64,000 bases of DNA. Origin: Ostrinia nubilalis. Its lineage: Eukaryota; Arthropoda; Insecta; Lepidoptera; Crambidae. The stretch is taken from the NCBI RefSeq assembly GCF_963855985.1, contig NC_087099.1:10446001-10510000 (forward strand), read 5' to 3'. This document shows positions 15,361 to 25,706 of this stretch, one piece after another (within the stretch, counting starts at the first letter, position 1; each line of letters opens with the position of its first letter). The notes under the pieces were generated by a model. The model had not been told where the DNA came from. It ran no database searches and was given only the letters and a program-made list of their open reading frames with translations. The translations under genes were made by a program, and so were the position numbers.

Positions 15361-15608
15361 TATTAGAAATTCAGGTCAACTCCGGAAATAACACCCACAG
15401 GATCCAATCAATACTATATTTCTCTTCGTACAGAAATTTACAAGATTGATAAAACAAGCGCCGCACGCGTCACGCTCCGATGGCCGCCGGCGACAGATTG
15501 GCGCCTGCTTTCAAAACAGGACTGTCTAAGGCAAAATATTCGTTGAACGGCTATACAATGTAGGTAATTTCAAATGTTATTAATAAAATGGAAGCCTGAT
15601 TGCTAACA
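15361..15608 (-). repeat. 3' LTR of the Ty3/gypsy element
   Basis: This 248-bp direct repeat matches 22746-22993 base for base as far as I can read it. It lies downstream of the Gag-Pol ORF, which runs on the minus strand, so it is the 3' LTR. The CTAT target duplication adjoins its outer edge. Confidence 0.95.
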
Positions 15609-16828
15609 GACGGCCATTCTGCCGCGGGGATGTCCCCATCCCCAAATCCAGCTCGGCCATTCATCACGTGGGTATGTCCTCATACCATTCTTATGCTAAA
15701 CTAGTGCAGTAAAACAATTTAACAATAATTTTAATTTTGCATAGGTGGTGATAAATGAAGGAACACAAAATTACATACAAAAACAAAATAAATAATAATC
15801 ATCACTCCAGCAATTCACATATCACTTACATTATTCAAGTAAGATCTCAAATCTCGTTAATTTGATTAAGACAACCTAATAATTGTAATATTTTGTATAT
15901 TATTATATTTTATATAATTATTATTGTAAATATTTTGTGTATCTTTAGAAATACTTTGATTACCACTATTAATTATGTTGACTTTCCAAAATTAGCCTCA
16001 TTTTGTATAATTCAATTTCATATCATTATGTATGACAAAACAATATAATTCCTATGTATGTAACTATAACAAAACCAATATAATTCCTATATAAGTATTA
16101 AGTATGTACAACAAAAACAATTTCATTAGTTTATGCTGCTTAGTTAAGTAAACTTAATAACAATCAAATATCACTCGGTAATTGATTTTATATACGCATA
16201 ATTATTTATTTAACTTAGGACAGTTTTAGTTGATAGTTCAGTGCCACACTAGGGGCAATCACAACACTTTTCACCATTTGCCACACTGGGGGCGTCACAT
16301 TTGCCACACTAGGGTATCACATATTTATCACACTGGGGACATTTATTTATTTCACATCACTTAAAATTACCACACTGGGGCATCACATATTTATTTACCA
16401 CACTGGGGACATCACATATTTGCCACACTGGGGCACTCATCACATTTGCCACACTGGGGCATTCATTACATATTTGCCACACCGGGGCACCACATTTTTA
16501 GTTCACCAAAATAATAATGATATACACTCAATCACGAATTAATCATTCACGCTTGGAAATTAAGATGATCATTTTCATATTAGAAATGTAGCAGTACCAC
16601 AACAAGGGGTTAACATAGACTTATCACTTGAAATCGTGTATCCTCTGCACGAGTGGAAGGTTCATATACGAGAACCTAGATACTCGCATCAGCGTGCATC
16701 GGCTAAACCATCTTTAGTTGATCCTCTCAAAATGTTTCAGAAAGCACCTGGGCTGTAAATGTCAGGATAGGAAAGGAGGTTATAGCATGCTAATTGTAAA
16801 TTATAAGAAAAATCATGTATAAAGTTAT
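15609..16828 (-). other. 3' untranslated region of the Ty3/gypsy element
   Basis: About 1.2 kb of non-coding DNA between the Gag-Pol stop and the 3' LTR. It is AT-rich except for a G-rich patch next to the LTR and the CACTGGGG repeat array at 16243-16495. A short duplicated stretch (an AATATAATTCCTAT motif) occurs around 16045-16100. No ORF was recognised. Confidence 0.7.
16243..16495. repeat. Nine-copy CCACACTGGGGC interspersed array
   Basis: A 12-13-bp core, CCACACTGGGGC, occurs nine times (near 16243, 16278, 16302, 16327, 16370, 16398, 16423, 16448, 16475) with small variants. Cores are separated by AT-rich spacers resembling ATCACATATTTG, with centre-to-centre distances of about 24-43 bp. 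The array lies in the 3' UTR of the retrotransposon. It could bind a protein or arise from slippage; no function is known to me. Confidence 0.85.
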
Positions 16829-19800
16829 TTACTCCGAAGAAGACTCATCGCTATTCGAGCCAGCATCACTAACCGAATTAGAAGTATTCATATCAACACT
16901 GATCCATGGTTTCAAATGATCAGCAGGGAATATATTTTTATATTTACGGTTCGAGTGTCCTACAATATTTGATACTTCATATCTATCCTTCTCCAATACA
17001 CCTGAAACCCTAAAAGGGCCTTTGAACTTAGGGGCTAGCTTTTTGCTTTTACCTTTATCAGGGTTATTGTTTGGTATCATTACCAAATCACCTTCTTGAA
17101 ATATTTTTGTTGGTGCTCTATTCTTGTCAAATAATTTCTTCATCTTTTCTTGATTATCATGTATAGTATCTTGTACCGTTTTTCTAAGTTCTTCTCTTTC
17201 TATATCTGTCATCTGTTCAGTTTGATCTAAGGCCCCTTTTATTATTCCCTCTGAATGTCCTATTGTCTTTTGTCCGAACACAACTTCAGCAGGAGACTTT
17301 CCTGTACTTTTATTGACTGTATTATTTAAACTCCACTGTAGTCTACCTAATTGAGCATCCCAGTCCTTTTCATCTCGACCGTGGTTCATTGCCGCCAGAG
17401 AGTTCAAAATAGTGCGATTGTACCTTTCAATCTGTCCGTTCGCTCGCGGCGTTGCCACGGCATTACATACGTGCTTGGTTCCAATAGCACTCGTAAAATT
17501 TTTAAACTCTCCAGAGGTGAAACTTGTGCCCTGATCTGAGATAATTACTTTAGGTTGTCCAAAAACCGAGAAAATATCTTCTAGCACCTTAATCGTGGAT
17601 TTAGATTTTGTGTTTCTTACACCCTTTATAAAAATGAATTTACTAAATGCATCAATAATTCCCAGAATATAGCAATTCCCACGTTTGCTTTTCACAAATG
17701 GACCTAGATGATCCAAGTGAATAGTGTGGAAAATTGCCTTGATTTTAGGTATCGGATGTAGTGAGCCACTTTTCTTTCCAGCCAATTCCTTGTTATATGC
17801 GCAATTTATACATGCCTTGACGTACTTCTTGACAAAGCGGTTCATTTTTGGGAACCAATAGTCGGACTTAATTTTTTCCAAAGTTTTCTCGAAAGAAAAG
17901 TGACCCGCTTCATCATGATTCATTTGACATATTCTCCAACGAGCAGAATTTGGTACAACCCATTTTAATTTATTTCCGACTTTCCTGTAGATTTTATTAT
18001 CGCGTGTTACATAATTTAATTGAATGTCCTTAAGATCATTATCACCTGTCTCTAAGATATTCTTAATATTTTTTAAATTTGAGTCTGACATCTGAACGGT
18101 TTGAAGCCAATCTTTTGTGGTAATATTCAAAATTTCAATTTCTTCTTGTTCCAAGATAGGAGCCGGATTCCGACTTAGCGCATCCACATGCTGCATACTG
18201 TGACCTGGTCTGTACTCAATGGAGAAATTATATTCTTGGAGAATAAGCCACCATCTAGCAACCTTTGGCAACAAATCACGTTTCGTCAACGTGGAGCGTA
18301 AGGCGTTGCAGTCAGTAATGACTTTAAATTCGATGCCAATCAAATAAACACGAAACCTTCTCAGCGACATCACAACGGCCATGGTCTCTAATTCATAAGA
18401 GTGCCAGAACTCTTCTTCTTTGGTGGTCTGCCGACTGAAGTACGCGACTGGCCGCAGTGGTGACTCTTCGTTAGGTTTCTGTAAAAGTATTCCGCCTACG
18501 CCCACCTTACTAGCGTCACAATGCACCTCTGTAATAAACTCAGCATTGTATAATGCTAGCACTGGTCTTGTAATGAGCTTTGACTTAATATCGAGAAATG
18601 CTGCCTCTTGTTCCTCACCCCATACCCACGGCACATCTGCCTTAGTCAGTTTCGTTAGGGGCTTAGCAATGCAAGCAAAATTATAAACAAATCGTCGGAA
18701 AAAACTTGCCAGTCCGACAAATTGTCTTACCTGGTGTACATTGCTTGGACGGGGAAACTCTTGTACAGCCTGTATCTTTGTACTACCGGGCTTAAGGCCT
18801 TCTTCTGATATTTCAAATCCTAAGTAATCAAGCTTAGATTGGAAAAAGAAGCATTTTTTTAGGTTTAGCGTAAGGTTAGCGTCTTTTAGTAGTTGAAAAA
18901 TGGATTCAAGCTTATCAAACATTTCATCTGTAGTACTGGCTGTGCATAAAAGATCATCAAGATAAGGTATGGCTAAATCAAAGCGTTTTGCACCAAGGGC
19001 TTTATTAATCATGCTTTGAAATACAGCCGGTGCATTCACGAGGCCAAAGGGCATTCGAGTATACTCGTAATGCCCATCGGGAGTTACGAAACCTGTTATG
19101 TGACGTGAGTCTTCAGCCACAGGGATTTGATGATAGCCTGATGCAAGATCTAGACTAGTGAATAGTGATTTTCCACTTAATCGGTCCAATTGATCATCAA
19201 TGACTGGCATGGGGTAGCTATCTTTAATAGTCTTTTTGTTCAGTGCCCTGTAATCGACGCACAGGCGAGATTCACCATTTTTCTTCTTCACTAGGACAAT
19301 TGGGCTAGAGTACGCTGACTGAGATTCTCTTATAACCCCATTCGACAACAGGTCACCTACTATTTCCCTTACTTTAGCCCGTTCGCTAAACGGTAGTCGA
19401 TATGGCTTATAAGTGACAGGTGCAGAGTCGTTTAACCTAATAGTCATCTCGGTTATGTTGGTAAGACCAAGCTCGCATGGAGTCAATGCGAAGCAATCTC
19501 TAAAGTTATTCAACAATTGAACCAGACGATCTTTTTCAGATTCACTGATTCCTGGTCCGATGTTTATCATGTCTAACGTAATTGGACATTTGGTTTTAGG
19601 TTGCGATGTAACTGGTTCATTATCTAAGTTTACTTTGTTGACGTCAAATGATAGTGCACCTGAAGAAAGTACGCGATTCTGTGGAAATTTTATAGCTCGA
19701 GCCAGTAACTTACAATTTTTGAAACAAAGAGGATTTTTTGAAGAGTTTATAATTACAAGTTGACCCCTACTATTATGAAGTTGGTACACCCCTTGCAATA

Positions 19801-21664
19801 GAACATACTGATTATCGGGCTTCATACAGATACTTCCTGGTACGAATAATGATCCTGTATATTCTTCATCGGTTCGTATACTTACAGTGTTCATCCCTAC
19901 TTGCAATGTTACTCCCTGACAGCAGTAAATACTTATTCTTTCTGCCTCTGAATCATCACAGTATAAGTTTAAGGTAGAATTAGTTTTGTAAGCTACAACT
20001 GTTGGTAATTCAGTCAAAGATTGTCCGATTAAAACATCAGTATCTAATAAATCATCTTCGACCACGTAGATTTCGACATCTGCTTCTACAGCATCAACTA
20101 CGATATTAACAGTGCTTTTGCCAAGGGGCACCACACTTCCTGAAGCAAATCCTTTAATAACGGGTAACCCTGATTTAATTAGTGGTAAATAAGATTCCTC
20201 TGCTACGCTCTTACGTACTAATGTACATTGACTTCCAAAGTCAATGTATGCCGACCGCTTTATATTATTTAATGTTACAGATTTAAAATACTTGCCATTT
20301 GTCGAGTCTCCAGGTGTAATTTTTAAAACTTTCTTCACGGGCTCCACTTTACTGTCTGAACTGTCTTTGATATTAATATTGGTTCTATCCCGGATATTAT
20401 TAATTAATTCACATTTAAGGCTGTCATGTCCAAAACGAGAGCACTTATCACACCGTTTTCTAGGTTTTGTACACGTGCGCGAGGTGTGACCTACTTCGAG
20501 ACAGTTGAAGCATTGAATTTGCCTAAAACCTTCGCGATTGGTAACAGTAGTTGCTTTCTGACTTCCCGCATTCAATAGTTTTTCTCCAGCCTTCGTATTT
20601 TGTTCATACCTATTTAATTGATTAGCTTTGCGGAGTACGTTGTTTTTCTTAGAAATTCGGCGGAGATATTTCAGTAGTTGAGAAGGTCTTTTAAAACTTG
20701 AGCCTTGGGCATTGAGACGTATGTTAAAATCAAATATGCCGTTAATTATACAATCAACTGCATTACGTCCTTCTATACCACACATTTTCACCAATCTTGC
20801 TTTGTCATGGTAATAGTCTTCTAGTGATTCCTCCCTTCTACTTCTCCTTTCCAACATTTCCGAAAGTCGATCAGCATAATTGCGATCGTCGGGGAAAGCT
20901 TTAACAATTTTCTTTTGCCATTCTCGCCAACTCAAGTTAATAGTACTCAAACCTTGGTACCATTTCTTAGCGTGGCCAGCTAATTTTGGAATTGCATAGA
21001 AAATTATTTGTTTGTCACTCCATTTATAAATTCTGGCAGTTTCGTTTACTTTACGTACCCAGTTAACGGCTGACTGGTCGTTTGCATCCGGGTTAAATTC
21101 AGGGATTACATGTTGTGCCCCTTCGAAGTGCTGATCAGCCTTACCGAACAAACGAGCAAATTTCTTGAGTACCCCATAGTCTCTAGACGTTTGAGATCTT
21201 GAGTAACGCCGTCTCTTCTGAGATTTTCTCAAACGGTACCTTTGACGTGATGGTCTTTCCGAATTCAATCCAGACGATAGACTTCCCGATGTGGAAGTAC
21301 TGGATCGCTGACGTTTTCTTTTTCCGAGTTGAACGCGTGAATCGTGGCTAGAATAGTCAGTACTTTCCACTGAACCCGTAGTCGTACTAGTAGAATATCG
21401 TCGACGATCAGTCGAAGGTGTCCGTCTCCGCCGCCTTCGAGGGCTAGATTGAGAGGAACTACTATCGGAGCTCTCAGTGGAGGGTCGCCGACGACGCGAT
21501 CTACTGCGGTATGTTTCACGTTTTCGTCGGTCCCTATTTTTCGGAGAAACTTCAGGCCGTAGCCTCCGCAGAGGGCGATCACGACGATCCCTACAGCGGG
21601 ACGGCCTCGTATTTTTCCGATTATCTAAAGGTGGTGTATAACGAGAGATCTCCGACGAAGACAT
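16829..21664 (-). CDS. Gag-Pol polyprotein of the Ty3/gypsy element, intact
   Basis: A single 1611-residue ORF. Order: an unusual Ser/Arg-rich N-terminus (about 1-160); a capsid-like Gag region (165-350); two zinc knuckles of CX2CX4HX4C type (C385-C398 and C405-C418); an aspartic protease whose active-site triad reads DFG (475-477) instead of the usual DSG/DTG; reverse transcriptase (about 755-950) with YLDD at 901-904; RNase H (about 1045-1165; D1050, E1091, D1118 and D1161 visible). The integrase follows, with its HHCC zinc motif (H1250, H1255, C1285, C1288) and a DDE triad D1318, D1377 and E1413 with 35-residue spacing. A GPF-type module follows at about 1549. Gag and Pol share one frame, so no frameshift signal is needed. 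No chromodomain or envelope gene is seen. The Met start at 21664 is the first in frame. Confidence 0.96.
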   Translation of the reverse strand: MSSSEISRYTPPLDNRKNTRPSRCRDRRDRPLRRLRPEVSPKNRDRRKRETYRSRSRRRRPSTESSDSSSSQSSPRRRRRRTPSTDRRRYSTSTTTGSVESTDYSSHDSRVQLGKRKRQRSSTSTSGSLSSGLNSERPSRQRYRLRKSQKRRRYSRSQTSRDYGVLKKFARLFGKADQHFEGAQHVIPEFNPDANDQSAVNWVRKVNETARIYKWSDKQIIFYAIPKLAGHAKKWYQGLSTINLSWREWQKKIVKAFPDDRNYADRLSEMLERRSRREESLEDYYHDKARLVKMCGIEGRNAVDCIINGIFDFNIRLNAQGSSFKRPSQLLKYLRRISKKNNVLRKANQLNRYEQNTKAGEKLLNAGSQKATTVTNREGFRQIQCFNCLEVGHTSRTCTKPRKRCDKCSRFGHDSLKCELINNIRDRTNINIKDSSDSKVEPVKKVLKITPGDSTNGKYFKSVTLNNIKRSAYIDFGSQCTLVRKSVAEESYLPLIKSGLPVIKGFASGSVVPLGKSTVNIVVDAVEADVEIYVVEDDLLDTDVLIGQSLTELPTVVAYKTNSTLNLYCDDSEAERISIYCCQGVTLQVGMNTVSIRTDEEYTGSLFVPGSICMKPDNQYVLLQGVYQLHNSRGQLVIINSSKNPLCFKNCKLLARAIKFPQNRVLSSGALSFDVNKVNLDNEPVTSQPKTKCPITLDMINIGPGISESEKDRLVQLLNNFRDCFALTPCELGLTNITEMTIRLNDSAPVTYKPYRLPFSERAKVREIVGDLLSNGVIRESQSAYSSPIVLVKKKNGESRLCVDYRALNKKTIKDSYPMPVIDDQLDRLSGKSLFTSLDLASGYHQIPVAEDSRHITGFVTPDGHYEYTRMPFGLVNAPAVFQSMINKALGAKRFDLAIPYLDDLLCTASTTDEMFDKLESIFQLLKDANLTLNLKKCFFFQSKLDYLGFEISEEGLKPGSTKIQAVQEFPRPSNVHQVRQFVGLASFFRRFVYNFACIAKPLTKLTKADVPWVWGEEQEAAFLDIKSKLITRPVLALYNAEFITEVHCDASKVGVGGILLQKPNEESPLRPVAYFSRQTTKEEEFWHSYELETMAVVMSLRRFRVYLIGIEFKVITDCNALRSTLTKRDLLPKVARWWLILQEYNFSIEYRPGHSMQHVDALSRNPAPILEQEEIEILNITTKDWLQTVQMSDSNLKNIKNILETGDNDLKDIQLNYVTRDNKIYRKVGNKLKWVVPNSARWRICQMNHDEAGHFSFEKTLEKIKSDYWFPKMNRFVKKYVKACINCAYNKELAGKKSGSLHPIPKIKAIFHTIHLDHLGPFVKSKRGNCYILGIIDAFSKFIFIKGVRNTKSKSTIKVLEDIFSVFGQPKVIISDQGTSFTSGEFKNFTSAIGTKHVCNAVATPRANGQIERYNRTILNSLAAMNHGRDEKDWDAQLGRLQWSLNNTVNKSTGKSPAEVVFGQKTIGHSEGIIKGALDQTEQMTDIEREELRKTVQDTIHDNQEKMKKLFDKNRAPTKIFQEGDLVMIPNNNPDKGKSKKLAPKFKGPFRVSGVLEKDRYEVSNIVGHSNRKYKNIFPADHLKPWISVDMNTSNSVSDAGSNSDESSSE

Positions 21665-22745
21665 AATTTCAATAAAGTCGGTCTGTTGCAGTGGAGCTTT
21701 GTTTATTCAATCATTTTAGTAATAATAATGTGATTTGTTAATTAAATGTAAGAGGTGAGGTTAGTAAGGAAGAAACAAAGAAGAAAAATAGTTAATGAAT
21801 GAAGTATTATATATATAACCAGTTTATTTGAAAGTAACTGTCTATAAAGTTTAAATCACTACCACTGTAAAAATATACTTTATTATAATTGCAAACGAAC
21901 TGCCTAAGCAGGGAATCGAACTCGCGACTTTTCGCTTGCCGGGTGACTGCACTTAACCATTGCGTTGTTGATAGTTATCAAACATAATTAAATAAGAAAA
22001 CAATAAATAAAACAAGTAAAATAAAATGAGGTTGTCCACAAAGTAAAGCATAGGTACGTATGTAATGTGTTTGCAATGTTTGTTACTTAATTATTAAATG
22101 GATTGGTTATCAATTTAATGTATTGATTTGAGTGTTAAAGAAAAATGCATCAATTTTTATTAATTGATTTACAGTGAGTTACTTTACAAAAGACTCAGAA
22201 TTATTGCCTACCTGATAAAACACTTTTCCCGAGTATTGGTGTTTAATTGCTTAAGATAATAATAAATAATTTCCAACTATGATGTTTACTGTCTGTTTCG
22301 GAACAAAACCAATACAGTCATGTTCTTGTTCCAGGAACACAAATCAATAAGTACGTTTTGTTACATTGTAGGCATTATATTTTATTGCACAACATAGCAA
22401 AAATAAATCTATTATTCTACAAATGAGTTTTACCGCTAATCAATACTAGTACCTAATGTTACTAGCCAGACATTATTTTGAGTATTTTACCTCGCAGGGA
22501 ATTCCTATTTTACCGACTTACTTGTTATTATACTTACTGGGCGAACAGGTAGGTAGATATTGTTATGTTTGATGTATGCTTGATTAAGATCAATAATTCT
22601 TAACGAAATACAAACGAATTCAGTATGCAATATTATATAAAAAAAAGAGGATTTAGAAGCAAACCGTATTTATGGTACGAAAATATAATAATAAAATAGT
22701 GTACATACCACTTGGTTTTCTCCAACGTTCTTACCACTTCTGACT
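21665..22745 (-). other. 5' leader of the Ty3/gypsy element
   Basis: About 1.1 kb of non-coding, AT-rich DNA lies between the 5' LTR and the Gag-Pol start. It contains the candidate primer-binding site next to the LTR and a tRNA-like segment at 21903-21968. No other ORF is supported. Confidence 0.7.
21903..21968 (-). repeat. Degenerate tRNA-like segment in the retrotransposon leader
   Basis: On the minus strand this reads like a worn tRNA: an A-box-like ATGGTTAAGTGC followed by a B-box-like GAGTTCGATTCCC at tRNA-like spacing. The T-arm stem pairs poorly and no acceptor stem closes, so it is not a functional tRNA gene. A nested tRNA-derived SINE fragment is the simplest reading. Confidence 0.35.
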
Positions 22746-22993
22746 TATTAGAAATTCAGGTCAACTCCGGAAATAACACCCACAGGATCCAATCAATACT
22801 ATATTTCTCTTCGTACAGAAATTTACAAGATTGATAAAACAAGCGCCGCACGCGTCACGCTCCGATGGCCGCCGGCGACAGATTGGCGCCTGCTTTCAAA
22901 ACAGGACTGTCTAAGGCAAAATATTCGTTGAACGGCTATACAATGTAGGTAATTTCAAATGTTATTAATAAAATGGAAGCCTGATTGCTAACA
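22746..22993 (-). repeat. 5' LTR of the Ty3/gypsy element
   Basis: This is the second copy of the 248-bp LTR, upstream of the minus-strand ORF; the element's promoter should lie here. The outer flank carries CTAT at 22994-22997, matching the other end. Inside the LTR edge is the candidate tRNA primer-binding site. Confidence 0.95.
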
Positions 22994-22997
22994 CTAT

Positions 22998-24110
22998 ACA
23001 TGTTTCAAATCGTTAAAGGTGTGTGAAGAACTCATGTTAAACAAACTCTATTGATTCGAAAATTGCGTCTGCCCACTCAACTGAAAACAGCAATGTATCA
23101 AAAGTACAAATATCGCATGAGAGTTAGTTGTTTGGCCTCGTTTTATTGTTTTATAGCTTTATTTTTCAGTTTAACGAACTAGTTTAATTGCTTAATAGTG
23201 AGCATTTTGAAGAAGCTTACAGGCAAACTTTAAAGGTTTGAATAAACAAAAGAGGTTTTTTTTGGTGTGTGGTTTTTGTGCACTGTAGTGGAATTACCTG
23301 ATTATTAATACATTAATTTGGGTGGGAGATACGGTTGGGAATGGTTTCTCTTATCTTAAAGTTGCAATTGCATTCTACTCTGCGCCGCTGGATTAATCCC
23401 TCAAAGCACAGTGCGGCGGCGCTGATAAACTGCGAAACTAATGCCCCGGGATTGCATTACGATGCAAACTTTTTCAGTAACTGGCGCGGCGGGCGTAAAT
23501 CGAATAAAAAAGCCGGAAAAGGCGCGGGTCTCGTGCGTGGACTGAGGGTTCTGTACCAAATAAAAAGCGTCTAACTAAACTTTGTTACTTTGGAAGGATG
23601 GCAGTCTAATTTTTTCCCGTGGTTTTGTCTTTGACTGATATGTTTCCATATTGTTTAATTCTTTATGCCAATTTTTAAGATCTTGTGTCTTGTCAGGTGA
23701 TGTAGATACATAAAGTGTAAAAAAATATATCCTGAAATCTTTAAAGTTATAAAAAGAAAAAATGCTCTATTTATTTCTGCTTAGCCCATTTATGACATGC
23801 CTTATGTCATTTAATCCACTTTATGTAATTATATCTATGTGGCATTAAACAATATAAATAAATACATTTCATTCTACTGCTGAATCCAAAAAAGAAACGA
23901 ATAAATCGGCTAGTTTCGGCGTTCCGGCGCGACGCGATATCGAACCGTTCGATAATGAATCCGAACGCAGGTTTAACGATATTACCATTAAAAAGTTTAG
24001 CAGCAATTCCAGGTTTTCATATTGATATATTGCCCACACTTTTTGTGGAAATAGGATTTTCAGCACATTTTCACGACGTTGCATTTTTTCGTCTTGTATT
24101 TTCTCGTCTC
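22998..24110. other. Non-coding DNA, presumed Ubx intron
   Basis: Nothing recognisable. The segment 23330-23575 is GC-richer and contains a 79-codon ORF with no known motif. Confidence 0.4.
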
Positions 24111-24119
24111 TTGTAGTAA

Positions 24120-24250
24120 CTACCTCTTAAAGGTAGCAGTAAGGCGCTGGATGCATGCCGATGCCAACCGCTCATTATGGAAATCATTGGGGGAGGCTTA
24201 TGTTCAGCGTCCTTTTGCTGAAATGATGATGATGATGATGATGATGATGT
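24120..24250 (+). mobile_element. 5'-truncated RTE-type LINE tail with (ATG)n
   Basis: The end of an RTE coding region is visible, with RRWMHADANRSLWKSLGEAYVQ, followed by GCTGAA and a run of ATG triplets to 24249. This matches the C-terminal block RAWMRAAQDRSLWKTLGEAFVQQ of the copy at 3645-3955. A partial flanking duplication TTGTAGTRA (24111-24119 and 24251-24259) is compatible with a slightly worn TSD. The left edge is uncertain by a few bases. Confidence 0.75.
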
Positions 24251-24350
24251 TTGTAGTGATAAGATAAGATGTCTAGTAAAAATGTGAGGCATTGATTAAA
24301 CCTTATTTAAATCAAAGTCATTCTTCATAATTTATTTTAGTAACTACAGT

Positions 24351-24387
24351 CGTCGTCGTCGTCGTTTCAGCCAAATGACGTCCACAG
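24351..24387 (-). mobile_element. 37-bp RTE LINE tail, 11-bp TSD
   Basis: The insert is flanked by perfect GTAACTACAGT repeats (24340-24350 and 24388-24398). On the minus strand it reads GTGGACGTCATTTGGCTGAA followed by ACGACGACG-type triplets. That is the 3' end of the same RTE subfamily as the copy at 3645-3955. It is an extreme 5' truncation: about 25 bases of element plus its triplet tail. Confidence 0.85.
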
Positions 24388-24398
24388 GTAACTACAGT

Positions 24399-24846
24399 AC
24401 CAAAGGTTTTATTTTTAATGGTCCAAGAAGCAAACCTACGCAATCGTGCGGACGTCAGTCAGAGACGCACCGATTGCAATGTTGCCAAACGTATAGACTT
24501 GCATGCGGGATTCTCTTATGATGATTTAGCGACGCGCGCGACTCACCCGATGGATTTACCGCCGTACCAACGGATTATGTGGGCGAGAGCAAACACGGGC
24601 CAGCGGACGCCATATTGTGATTTAGAGCTAACTTTTGATTCGCGGCTTTATTACCGGTTAGTACAGAGGGGCAAACGCGAGGTGCAGTGCGGATTATACC
24701 TTTTTTGTTGCGGTCGATTTTGTTTTGATCTTTCCTTTTACTTTGAACTTCGGCTGCGTTTATCGTTTATTGAGTTCTCATTGGAACAGTATATCAGTTA
24801 GTTGGGGAATGTTAACTAACTGTCGTTTATCTTTTTACTTTGATTA
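24399..24846. other. Non-coding or unrecognised DNA
   Basis: Holds a 127-codon ORF on the + strand (24418-24801) with no domain, signal peptide or homology that I recognise. Its second half is rich in Phe, Leu and Cys and looks like translated AT-rich DNA. Probably non-coding. Confidence 0.35.
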
Positions 24847-25326
24847 TACACTCAGCGGCACGGAATTTGGCCCAAGCCTAAACAACCAGATATGAGCCCA
24901 AATAGGTGTTGTATGCCTAAGTTTTATGTGACATGTTAACAGAACATTTGTTTTTGTTAATTTAAGAGCCTAGATTCATAAATTAATGCGTCTGTTTAAC
25001 TTTTGTGACTCTAGAAACGCATTTCGTTGTTGGGGCGCAAAGAGTACGGGTAAGTTTAAATTCGATATTAAATGTTGTAAGGGTCTGGCGTTTTGTTTTT
25101 TGTTTTTAAATTAATCTTATGGTTATTCTCATTTCTAGAATTCGAGGTAATGCCAATTACTCCAGCTCAAGTTGCTCAAATAGTGTTTCTTAGAAGTCAA
25201 GGGCGTACGCAGCGGAAAATGGCTGAAACTTTAATTTTATCACGCACAATCTTAAGATAAGCATTATAAAGGCATGACCAGACCGCCCTTTACACAAGAA
25301 GACCAGAAAGTGGGGAATTAAGGTGT

Positions 25327-25575
25327 ATGTCAGCGCGCGATGACCGGATTATCGTACTTGCAATATCAAGGAATCGGGTTCTCATTACGGTTGAGATACG
25401 CCAGCGTTTACAAACAGCAAGTCCAGTGAATGTCAGTGAGCACACAATAAGAAGAAGGATGGAGGAACGTAACTTGCATACTCGAACACCAGCTCGAGGA
25501 CCAGAACTTCTCCGATACCTTCGCGAAGTGCAACTAAGGTTTTCTAGAGAACATGCAAATTGGACGCAAGGCTAA
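25327..25575 (+). pseudogene. Tc1-like transposase N-terminal fragment, left arm
   Basis: 82 codons containing the second helix-turn-helix of a Tc1-family transposase (VNVSEHTIRRRMEERNLHTR). The full protein is usually about 340 residues, so the catalytic DDE domain is missing. Traces of the first helix-turn-helix lie upstream (about 25150-25258) before a stop. It differs from the right-arm copy at six residues. Confidence 0.85.
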
Positions 25576-25706
25576 TGGAGTAAACTTTCTATGAAAACTG
25601 GCAGTTTGCGTAGTAACCCTTTTCCGCACCTTCTTCATACACTTTCATGGCCGTCTGAAGCTCTTAAGCTGACTCTGCAATCATCGATCCATATAACTTT
25701 ATTCCA

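Larger units (their letters stand above)
15361..22993 (-). mobile_element. Complete Ty3/gypsy LTR retrotransposon
   Basis: The element is bounded by two 248-bp LTRs (15361-15608 and 22746-22993) that look identical by eye. A 4-bp CTAT duplication lies at 15357-15360 and 22994-22997. On the minus strand the LTR starts TGTTAG and ends CTAATA, an imperfect inverted pair. One uninterrupted Gag-Pol ORF fills the interior; there is no env-like ORF. Next to the 5' LTR (+ strand 22734-22744) the minus strand reads GTCAGAAGTGG. This resembles the tRNA-Leu-type primer site known from mdg3/micropia-like elements (from memory, moderate certainty). The polypurine tract is not obvious: the nearest G-rich stretch lies about 20-30 bp inside the 3' LTR. 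The element is antisense to Ubx. Matching LTRs and an intact ORF indicate recent insertion and possible activity. Confidence 0.96.

Noticed and set aside
16243..16495. CRISPR-like array
   Set aside because: Short cores with irregular AT-rich spacers in a eukaryotic retrotransposon; no CRISPR context.
21903..21968. Functional tRNA gene
   Set aside because: The T-arm does not pair properly and there is no acceptor stem; only the box-like words remain.
24418..24801. 127-codon + strand ORF
   Set aside because: Opens as plausible protein but has no motif and turns into Phe/Leu-rich AT-derived sequence; no start or splice support.
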